From Burkholderia territorii (GTDB lineage Bacteria; Pseudomonadota; Gammaproteobacteria; Burkholderiales; Burkholderiaceae), in assembly GCF_902833055.1 (NCBI RefSeq), contig NZ_CADFEJ010000003.1, positions 434,001-498,000 on the forward strand: 64,000 bases of DNA, read 5' to 3'. Below are positions 55,168 through 62,022 of the stretch, piece by piece; the first letter of the stretch is position 1; each line of letters opens with the position of its first letter. The position numbers and the translations under genes were made by a program. The notes under the pieces are model-generated. The model saw only the letters and a list, made by a program, of their open reading frames with translations, had not been told where the DNA came from and ran no database searches.

Positions 55168-55497
55168 TCAATGGCCGAAGTAGATCGAGCGCTCGGCGAC
55201 GCGCGCGACAGCACGGCTGCCCGATTGCGTGGGGGCTGCGGCGTCGGCGCCGTAACCGGACGCCGCCGCGTCGGCTGCGGCGGTGTCGTTTGCGTGGATA
55301 CGCGTCAGCGCGGCTTGCAGGTCGTCCGGGTAATGCGGATCGTTCGCGCGGCCTGGCACGTATCCGGCCTGCTGCAACTGGACGAGTTCGGCATGCACTT
55401 GTGCGCGCGTCACGACGGCTTCACGGGCAAGGGCCGGCACGGAAACGGCAGCGGACGCGGCAACGAGAAGAGCGGCAATCAGTTGGGTTTTCATCAT
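55168..55497 (-). CDS. DUF4148 secreted protein, copy 2
   Basis: Also 109 residues and colinear with copy 1 along its whole length: same signal (MMKTQLIAALLVAASAAVSV), same VTRAQVHAELVQLQQAGYVP block and same ERSIYFG end, with most changes in the middle. The 71-base gap and same orientation indicate a tandem duplication. Its role is unknown. Confidence 0.9.
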   Translation of the reverse strand: MMKTQLIAALLVAASAAVSVPALAREAVVTRAQVHAELVQLQQAGYVPGRANDPHYPDDLQAALTRIHANDTAAADAAASGYGADAAAPTQSGSRAVARVAERSIYFGH

Positions 55498-55557
55498 TCA
55501 CCTCGACAAGAAAATGGCGGAACGTTGGGAAGGCGCACGTGACCGCCCGGACATGGC

Positions 55558-55977
55558 TCAGACGACGCGGATCTCGACGTCGATGTTGCCGCGCGTCGCT
55601 TTCGAATACGGGCAGGTCTGGTGGGCGGTATCGACGATGTGCTGCGCGATGTCACGATCGAGCCCCGGCACGCTCACGTTCAGGCGAGCCTGCAGGAAGT
55701 ACGCGTTGTTGCCCGTGCCCAGGTCCACTTCGGCATCGACAGAGAGATCGGCCGGCAGCGTGACCTTCGCCGCGCGCGCCGCGAGCTGCATCGCGCCGAT
55801 GAAGCAGGCCGACCAGCCGGCCGCGAACAGTTGTTCCGGATTCGTGCCGGTACCGGCGCTGCCGGGCGACGACAGCTGGATGTCGAGGCGGCCGTCGGAA
55901 CTGCGAGCCGCGCCGTCGCGGCCGCCGGAAGTCGTATGGGTCTTGCCCGTGTACAGCACTTTTTCGATCTTGCTCAT
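55558..55977 (-). CDS. ohr: Organic hydroperoxide resistance protein Ohr
   Basis: Thiol peroxidase of the Ohr/OsmC fold that reduces organic hydroperoxides, 139 residues. Both catalytic Cys are present: GWSACFIGAM near residue 60 and HQTCPYSKATRGNI near 124. ATG at 55977 was chosen; the longer frame to 56058 covers the operator region. Two perfect ATCGCATGCGAT sites lie upstream, and ohrR is nearby, so peroxide induction is likely. Confidence 0.95.
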   Translation of the reverse strand: MSKIEKVLYTGKTHTTSGGRDGAARSSDGRLDIQLSSPGSAGTGTNPEQLFAAGWSACFIGAMQLAARAAKVTLPADLSVDAEVDLGTGNNAYFLQARLNVSVPGLDRDIAQHIVDTAHQTCPYSKATRGNIDVEIRVV

Positions 55978-56020
55978 CGTGCACTCCGTCAGGTAGGAAG
56001 GTTTTGTCTGATGCGATTCG

Positions 56021-56089
56021 ATCGCATGCGATGCAGTTTCGTCGAGACAGCGAACCACGTCAAGCGCATTCGATTAAATCGCATGCGAT
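56021..56089 (-). promoter_or_regulatory. Two perfect ATCGCATGCGAT palindromes upstream of ohr
   Basis: Sites at 56021-56032 and 56078-56089, 57 bases centre to centre, 44 and 101 bases from the ohr start codon. The first is flanked by another ATGCGAT half-site (56011-56017). They are the likely OhrR operators; the assignment rests on recurrence and position. Confidence 0.65.
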
Positions 56090-56109
56090 ATTTTGTATTT
56101 CAATGTATC

Positions 56110-56614
56110 TGAATCCTGCCGAGCCTTGCTGTGCAGGGCACTTGGTTGATCGAGCCCCTATATTAAAAATTCAAGAGGCGGCTCGGGTCGGCAGTTCAGC
56201 AATAGCGGGGGGGCCACCATCGGGACCGCGGCGGCGACGGCGCGCTGCGGCAATTCGGCTATGCAGGATGAACGTCGGCGATCACGACAGGATGACCGTC
56301 GCGTCTGCCGGCAACTGGCGGTGGGGAAACGCCGAGCGCGAATGTCCGGCCTTGTTGACCCGCACGTTGGCAAACGGGGCGGAAGTGCCGTTGATCACGG
56401 CCGGCTGACCTTGAAAGCGGTCGGCCGACGCGACTTGCCCGTTAACACGCACGAGGTGATGCAGGCGATTGAGCCCGCCAAGGCGCCTTCCGATCTGCGC
56501 AAGCACGTTGAGCACCACGAATTCCGCGGCGCGCCGGCCGTCAGTTGCGGCTGAATGCGAACAAAGCAAAGCGGCTCTAAAGCGGACATCTGTTGTTATG
56601 GGCCCGCACGCTCG
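56110..56614. other. Non-coding or decayed stretch at the GC transition
   Basis: About 500 bases with no ORF I can support on either strand: the short frames here have no ribosome-binding sites and no recognisable domains. Base composition falls to that of the following genes around here, so this looks like the boundary of an inserted segment. No insertion sequence, tRNA or direct repeat was recognised. Confidence 0.5.
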
Positions 56615-57592
56615 TCAATCATGTCGGTCTATTGAGGTCGGGCGGTTCTTCGATGCAAGTGGCATGACGAACTGCTCGAAGTGCGGCAACCAGATGGGAA
56701 TTGCGCTTGCGACAGCGAACATACCGTGTCCGTTCGCGCGGAAAGGCGGCTCGATAATCAATTGCCCTTGACCACCCGCAGCTCGAAATGCTGCATACCA
56801 TTCGGCAACCACTTCCGGTGCAAAGAACTGGTCGTTTTGGACGTAATGCCACAGTACGGGAACTCGAATTGTCGCTGCAAAATGGGCAATCGTGTCCGTC
56901 ATCTGCTGCGCCCCACACGGCATACCCGGATGCTTCGATGGGTTCCCGCCACGACCTCCCGAAAAGTTGACGACCGCGACCAATCCTTCCGGGGCATAGC
57001 TTGCCGCGGCTAGCGATGCGAACCCACCCGCCGATTGCCCGACCAAGACAACATGCTTCCGATCAACCTGAGGCAATGTCTGCGCATATTTGACGGCTGC
57101 GAGTACATCATGAGCTGCATGCTTACCGGCGGTCGTGTAGTCAGGATGCTGGCACGAACCCGCGTCCTCCTCGTAAGCGCCACCCGTGGCTCCGTAGCCG
57201 CGTCGGATCGGCACGACAACTGCGAAACCGAGCCGGATGAATGTCCGAATCTGCGCCAATTTCCGGTAGCGCCCAACCTTCCATCGATCTCGGGGGTCAG
57301 GTGGACTGCCGTGACTTAAAACAATCAATGGAAACGGCCCCGGGCCTGCCGGCATGTAGGTTGTCGCTACTATGTCGCGGCTATGCATTCCTTCGTCAAC
57401 GGGAACTTTTGCGACGGTCTCATAGATGTCGCTTGCGATGGGCTGCTCCTCGTCTGCCGACACCGTGCAGCCGATCACGGAGACAGTCAATACGACCACC
57501 ATCCATGATCTGAACAAATGGACGAATATCCGTTCTCGACAAAGCCGCGCAAGGGCCGCAGGAAACGCCTTTCCTTGATAAGTCACGTTCAT
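56615..57592 (-). CDS. Alpha/beta hydrolase (dienelactone-hydrolase-like), membrane-anchored
   Basis: A 325-residue hydrolase. After an N-terminal stretch comes a hydrophobic segment with a lipobox-like VIGC (Cys near 42), so it may be a lipoprotein of the cell envelope. The catalytic set is visible: oxyanion strand VLSHGSPPD, nucleophile VLVGQSAGGFAS near 180-191, Asp in YVQNDQFF near 264, and His in ANGHGMFAVAS near 302. ATG at 57592 has GAGGGCAAG upstream; an internal Met near residue 31 could also start it. Substrate unknown; it could belong to the next operon. Confidence 0.82.
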   Translation of the reverse strand: MNVTYQGKAFPAALARLCRERIFVHLFRSWMVVVLTVSVIGCTVSADEEQPIASDIYETVAKVPVDEGMHSRDIVATTYMPAGPGPFPLIVLSHGSPPDPRDRWKVGRYRKLAQIRTFIRLGFAVVVPIRRGYGATGGAYEEDAGSCQHPDYTTAGKHAAHDVLAAVKYAQTLPQVDRKHVVLVGQSAGGFASLAAASYAPEGLVAVVNFSGGRGGNPSKHPGMPCGAQQMTDTIAHFAATIRVPVLWHYVQNDQFFAPEVVAEWYAAFRAAGGQGQLIIEPPFRANGHGMFAVASAIPIWLPHFEQFVMPLASKNRPTSIDRHD

Positions 57593-57753
57593 CTTGCCCT
57601 CATGTGGCCGAGATAGACAATTTCATCCAGCGCGTACGAGAATGATCTGACGTTCGGTGGCGGTATATTGGGTGCTCAGTGAAACATCGCGCACCCCACG
57701 TGATGCTCAGTCGTTCAAGAGCACGATCGACGTGTCCACTCGAAGTCAAGGGA

Positions 57754-59139
57754 TTATTTTCCCCCGTAAATATCGCGGTTCAACTCAGCGATATATCCTT
57801 CAGTGAGATCGGTCGTTAGCCGCTTCAACTTAACTTCAGACTGCAACGCATCGAAAGTTGCCCTAATGGAGTCTGCCTGAGCGGCATATAGCCGGTCTTC
57901 TGCATCGAGCACGTCCACATTGATCTTGACACCAATTGCGTACGCCTTCCGCGTTGCGTCGCGCGCAGTAACTGCCGCGCGAATGGCCTCTGAAAGAGCG
58001 TGCATGCGAGAGAGGCTCGACGTTAATGTGAGATATGCTTGGCGCGTTTGCTGACGAACGGTTCGAATGAGTTCGACTAATTTGTCGTCGGCTGAGTCCT
58101 TCTCATCAAGGCGCCGGCGCGCCTTCGCGATCGTAGAAAATCCATCGAAGATCGGTACGCTGACCTGGATACCGATTGCATCGGAATGCCCGGCTCGTCC
58201 CAGGAGAATGTTGGTCTGGCTTTCCAAATAGGTTGCTGAGCCACGACTGTGGCTCGCCACGAGTTCAACAGTCGGAAGAAATTCGCTACGAGCCTCCTTG
58301 ATTTTCTTCTCGGCGATTCGCGTCTCGAGCCGTGAACGGGAAACGCCAAGATTTTCTTCCTCAGCCCTTTCCAGCAGATCGGGCAGTGCACCGGGCGACA
58401 CAGGCCGTATTGTCCAGGCGGACGGCATAGGCTTAACTGCGATCGAATCGTCACCTGCAATCTTGCGAAGCTTGCTCATCGCAATCTCTGTGTCATTCTC
58501 AAACTCGGCCAGATCGGCGTCCGACCGTGCGAGACGCGCTTGAGCATCGTCTACGTCAACTACTGTAACCACACCCGATTCGAACGCATGATGCGCCGCA
58601 TCCAATGCCTCGGCTAACGCGACGCGATGCGCTGTCGCAGCACGCAGTCTGGCGTGAGCTGCGAGGACGTCAAGGTATGCGGATGTCGCATCGGCCAAGA
58701 GGTCCTGATGAGCCTCTGCTAGCGCGACTGCGTCGCGCGCTTCACCCAGCCTGGCTTCGTCGACCATCTGCCATTGCTCAATGTTGATCAGCGGCTGAGT
58801 GAGCGAGAGTGTGAAGCCGTTGGTATGGAAATCCTTCGCACCGGTGCTTTCTCCGACCACTGTGCTTCCTTTCTGCATCTTTCCCGTTAAAGCAACGCGC
58901 GGTAGCAAGCCCGCAACTGCCTCAGGGACCGCTTGCTGCGCTGCGCGAAATTCCGCGCGGGCCGCGGCGAAGCCAGCGTTCCCCGTCTCCACACGATCAA
59001 TCGTCTGCACGAGATCCAATACTGATGCGCTGGTCTGCGCACATGCCATCGGTAACGCGGCCTGACCCAGGGCAAGCGCGACTATCGCACGGCGCCACCG
59101 TAGCGGCCCGAGATCGCGTAGAGCGGCTCCAACACCCAT
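57754..59139 (-). CDS. TolC-family outer-membrane channel of a type I secretion system
   Basis: Outer-membrane efflux/secretion duct, 461 residues. The N-terminus (RRAIVALALGQAALPMACAQ) is a signal peptide, and the body has two OEP repeats of long amphipathic helices, e.g. QPLINIEQWQMVDEARLGEA near 115-134 and VSVPIFDGFSTIAKARRRLDEK near 324-345. Its start lies 58 bases inside the HlyD gene. With the adaptor and ABC exporter upstream it completes a tripartite secretion line. Visibly lower G/C than the rest of the window. Confidence 0.9.
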   Translation of the reverse strand: MGVGAALRDLGPLRWRRAIVALALGQAALPMACAQTSASVLDLVQTIDRVETGNAGFAAARAEFRAAQQAVPEAVAGLLPRVALTGKMQKGSTVVGESTGAKDFHTNGFTLSLTQPLINIEQWQMVDEARLGEARDAVALAEAHQDLLADATSAYLDVLAAHARLRAATAHRVALAEALDAAHHAFESGVVTVVDVDDAQARLARSDADLAEFENDTEIAMSKLRKIAGDDSIAVKPMPSAWTIRPVSPGALPDLLERAEEENLGVSRSRLETRIAEKKIKEARSEFLPTVELVASHSRGSATYLESQTNILLGRAGHSDAIGIQVSVPIFDGFSTIAKARRRLDEKDSADDKLVELIRTVRQQTRQAYLTLTSSLSRMHALSEAIRAAVTARDATRKAYAIGVKINVDVLDAEDRLYAAQADSIRATFDALQSEVKLKRLTTDLTEGYIAELNRDIYGGK

Positions 59140-60392
59140 TCGTAGATTTTCCTTGTTTCGAGAAGAATATCGGCGTCGACCTTCATGCCGTCCTCGAGGT
59201 TGACCGACCGACCGTATGCCTTCACCGTCTGCTCGTCGAGCTGAGTGCGCACTCGGTAAAGCGTTTCTCTTGAGCTGCTATCCTGCTGCAGCAGCGTCGG
59301 TGGCAGCGCGGTATGCGCTATTTCGATCACGCGGCCGCCATATTGACCAAACTTTTCGTAGGGAAATGCCTCGTATCGCAGCAGTACCGCAGAACCAATC
59401 GAAATAAGACCCGCCGCGCGGCTCGGTACATACAGATCGACTACGCACTGCGCGTCGTATGGCACCACACTTACCAATAATGTGGTTGACGTAACGGATT
59501 GACCTGGGTCGTAGAGTGCCGCAGTCACTCGCCCGCGGATCTGCGAATAGACAACGATTTCCCTCCGGCCCTCGTTGTCGGCAAGCTGCGCATCGAGGTC
59601 GGCCAATTTCTGGTCGTAGCCCGAGAGCTCATTTTGCGCCTGGAGCGGGAAATTTCTCTGTGCGCTTTGGGATTGCTGCAAGCCGGACAATGTCGCTGCC
59701 ATATCGCGTTCGACACCGGCGAGTCTCGCCTTTACATCGAGGTTCTCCTGGATTTTCTGCTGCAATTGCGCAAGCGGGAAATACCCTTGAGCCGCAAGTT
59801 GCTTATAGCGGCTGAGGTTTTGCTCGTTTGCGCCAACGAGTTCGCGCAATGCATCGGCCTGTGCGCGCATCTGTCGGAGTTCGGCCTGCAGATCACGGAC
59901 CTTATCGTCGAGCGCCTGACGCTCCTCGACGAGGATTCGGCTTCGCCGGCTTTTCTCACTGAATACCTCGCTCCGCCGCTCTTTTAGGCTAGCGGTGATC
60001 GCTTCTTGCGTCTGACCAATGGCCGCGCTTCGTCTATCGCTGTCGACCACGTAGAGCGGGGTTCCCTTGTCGACCAACTGGCCCTCGCTGACGAGGCGCC
60101 TGACGACTGTTCCATCGACAGACGCGTACACGTGAGCGACCTTCTGCGTTAATTGAACCTGCCCGCCGACACGGACGCGGCGTGTATAGTTACCGAACGC
60201 GAGAAACGCGCATATCACCAGCGCAAACGCCAACGAAGCGATTGTCAGCACCCAGCGCGGCACCTCCTGCGAAAGCAGAACTGTGCCGGGTAACGCGCGT
60301 TGCCGGAATTCAAGAGCGGTTTCACGGAACAATGGCCGAGGCGACGTCTCCGCGGGCGGACTCGAAATATCCGTATCGACATTTATAGCCAC
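59082..60392 (-). CDS. HlyD/CvaA-family membrane fusion protein
   Basis: Periplasmic adaptor of a type I secretion system, 436 residues. Short cytoplasmic N-terminus, one inner-membrane span (VLTIASLAFALVICAFLAFG, near 48-67), a beta-barrel/lipoyl half (VYASVDGTVVRRLVSEGQLVDK), long coiled coils (RRSEVFSEKSRRSRILVEER), and a C-terminal beta-domain. The GTG start at 60392 overlaps the upstream stop by 10 bases. RaxA and CvaA, adaptors of peptide exporters, have this layout. Confidence 0.92.
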   Translation of the reverse strand: MAINVDTDISSPPAETSPRPLFRETALEFRQRALPGTVLLSQEVPRWVLTIASLAFALVICAFLAFGNYTRRVRVGGQVQLTQKVAHVYASVDGTVVRRLVSEGQLVDKGTPLYVVDSDRRSAAIGQTQEAITASLKERRSEVFSEKSRRSRILVEERQALDDKVRDLQAELRQMRAQADALRELVGANEQNLSRYKQLAAQGYFPLAQLQQKIQENLDVKARLAGVERDMAATLSGLQQSQSAQRNFPLQAQNELSGYDQKLADLDAQLADNEGRREIVVYSQIRGRVTAALYDPGQSVTSTTLLVSVVPYDAQCVVDLYVPSRAAGLISIGSAVLLRYEAFPYEKFGQYGGRVIEIAHTALPPTLLQQDSSSRETLYRVRTQLDEQTVKAYGRSVNLEDGMKVDADILLETRKIYEWVLEPLYAISGRYGGAVR

Positions 60393-61378
60393 AACACAAA
60401 ACTCCCGCCGGTATTATCCAGGCCGAGCCGTTCGAAGTAGGCGCGCGAGCGCGCAGCGTTATCGCCAAATGTATCGAGCACACGGAGCTCAACTGCGCCC
60501 GCCGTTCGCGCCCAGCGTTTGAATTCATGCAGCAAGCGTAGCCCGGTCAATCCTCGTTGCCTTGGAGCGACATACAAATGCTCACATACCGCAACCTTCG
60601 CATTGGTCCACGAAAGCTCGTGAAGCCCGCCGAGCAGAAATCCCTGAGGTTCACCGTCGAAGCGAGCGACGAAAACGCATTGATTTGGATCGCTGGCCGC
60701 CGACGCAATGAATCGCTTCGCCGCCGGCTCGTCGAAACGAAGAGAAACGTAGCGACTGTCGACCTGCAATTGACGTGCAAGCGTAACGATTGCTGAGTAC
60801 TCGGCCGGCCGTGCAGAACCTATTGCCAGGCGAGTGACCTTCTCGTGATTTTCTCGGGTCGTCGATTGCATCAAGATTTCGTCGATAATTGATGCGCGCA
60901 GCGCGAGCCCCGTTCTTTTAGCCATCGCTAGAACACTTTGCAGGAATTTCTTTCCGCTACCCTGTTCGATCAGGTTTGCACATTCCATCTCGATTAGAGA
61001 ACCGAGCATCGCTTTCGGCACGGCCCGCGCCTTGCCGGAGCGCCGGTCGATCAGTTTTCCGGTCGAGCAGGCATCAAGCCACGCCTGAGGTCGCTCCGAC
61101 GAGCAGAACAGAAACGCCAGTTCCTCTGCTTCGCTTCCAATCACTTGCGAGACAAGCGGGCGAGCGTGCAGGCCGACCAGTGTCTTCTTGAACCGATTCG
61201 TTCCATATACGCTGTGAAACAATCCGGCAGCTTGAACGTCTCCATCGCATCCCCAACGCTTCAGCAAATTTTCGACCCCGATCAGGTGATCAAGGAAGGT
61301 ACGCCCCGAGTGGGACACCTGACCGGCGCCGGCTTCGATGAGAAATGCCACTTGCTCTTCATGCGATCGCCTGGTCAT
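60383..61378 (-). CDS. DUF6817-like / GNAT acetyltransferase fusion
   Basis: A 331-residue two-domain protein. Residues 1-150 resemble DUF6817: HSGRTFLDHLIGVENLLKRW (23-42) and AAGLFHSVYGTNRF (50-63), an HD-like His pattern. From about 180 to the end it is a GNAT: VCEHLYVAPRQRGLTGLRLL near 275-294 carries the acetyl-CoA loop, and NAARSRAYFERLGL the closing helix. ATG at 61378 overlaps the oxygenase stop by 4 bases, so the two are co-translated. The likely role is modification of the exported peptide (inference); no substrate is known. Confidence 0.75.
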   Translation of the reverse strand: MTRRSHEEQVAFLIEAGAGQVSHSGRTFLDHLIGVENLLKRWGCDGDVQAAGLFHSVYGTNRFKKTLVGLHARPLVSQVIGSEAEELAFLFCSSERPQAWLDACSTGKLIDRRSGKARAVPKAMLGSLIEMECANLIEQGSGKKFLQSVLAMAKRTGLALRASIIDEILMQSTTRENHEKVTRLAIGSARPAEYSAIVTLARQLQVDSRYVSLRFDEPAAKRFIASAASDPNQCVFVARFDGEPQGFLLGGLHELSWTNAKVAVCEHLYVAPRQRGLTGLRLLHEFKRWARTAGAVELRVLDTFGDNAARSRAYFERLGLDNTGGSFVLWL

Positions 61379-62019
61379 ACTGGGGCCTTTTGGCTCTTGA
61401 AAACGATCGAGACGCGCAATTCCGCGCACTCACGGCTTGGCGCGTGGGCCGCGTGCGGAAGGGAACCCGGGAAAGAGACGATCCGTCCTGGGCTGGGGTA
61501 GACTGCCTTCACGATGTCCTGCCCATCGCGCGTAAAGAACAGCGTCTCACCGGACCAATTCTTGTGCCACGTCTGATGTGCGTAGTAAATCGTCGAAAAG
61601 TAGTTCTCAGTGTCGTCATTGTCCGTATGCACGTAGCCTTCGACACCATAAGTATGGCTGTTCGCATATACCCGAAGCGGCTCGTGTCCCTTCAACGGAC
61701 CACTGGACAGTAGCTTCCACAATTCGTAGACCGGAACCGCTGCCGCATTTTTGGACAGTTCCATCTCGCAGTTTGCTCGGCTCTCGATGCCGCCGCCGGC
61801 AAAACTTGCATGCCAAAAGCAAAACCGGTCCCGGCGGGTATTCGACCGCCAGCCGTATTGCCAAATCGGGCCACGAACCAGCTCACTAAGGCTTTGACGC
61901 AAATGAGCCGGCACCAGGTCATCAAAGACATTTATCTCTTTTGCAATGTGCTCCAATTGACTTTCCCCGTTTATTGCTGCTTTTAATCTCACGATGGACC
62001 ACCGCCTTGCAAACTCCAT
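61375..62019 (-). CDS. 2-oxoglutarate/Fe(II)-dependent oxygenase, prolyl-hydroxylase-like
   Basis: A 214-residue double-stranded beta-helix oxygenase. The metal triad reads His131-x-Asp133 (GYVHTDNDDTENY) and His192 (SLPHAAHAPS), with Arg202 (ELRVSIVFKS) ten residues on for 2-oxoglutarate, the spacing of prolyl-4-hydroxylase-like enzymes; WSGETLFF is also a family strand. It lies 3 bases after the ABC exporter stop and overlaps the GNAT fusion, so it probably hydroxylates the peptide cargo of this exporter (inference). Confidence 0.85.
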   Translation of the reverse strand: MEFARRWSIVRLKAAINGESQLEHIAKEINVFDDLVPAHLRQSLSELVRGPIWQYGWRSNTRRDRFCFWHASFAGGGIESRANCEMELSKNAAAVPVYELWKLLSSGPLKGHEPLRVYANSHTYGVEGYVHTDNDDTENYFSTIYYAHQTWHKNWSGETLFFTRDGQDIVKAVYPSPGRIVSFPGSLPHAAHAPSRECAELRVSIVFKSQKAPV

Positions 62020-62022
62020 CGG

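Noticed and set aside
56004..56569. Several short ORFs on both strands (such as 56261-56554 and 56282-56569)
   Set aside because: None has a ribosome-binding site, signal peptide or recognisable domain; they overlap each other on opposite strands.
57593..57753. Gap between TolC and the hydrolase checked for a double-glycine precursor peptide
   Set aside because: No ORF of suitable length with a GG/GA leader was found on either strand.
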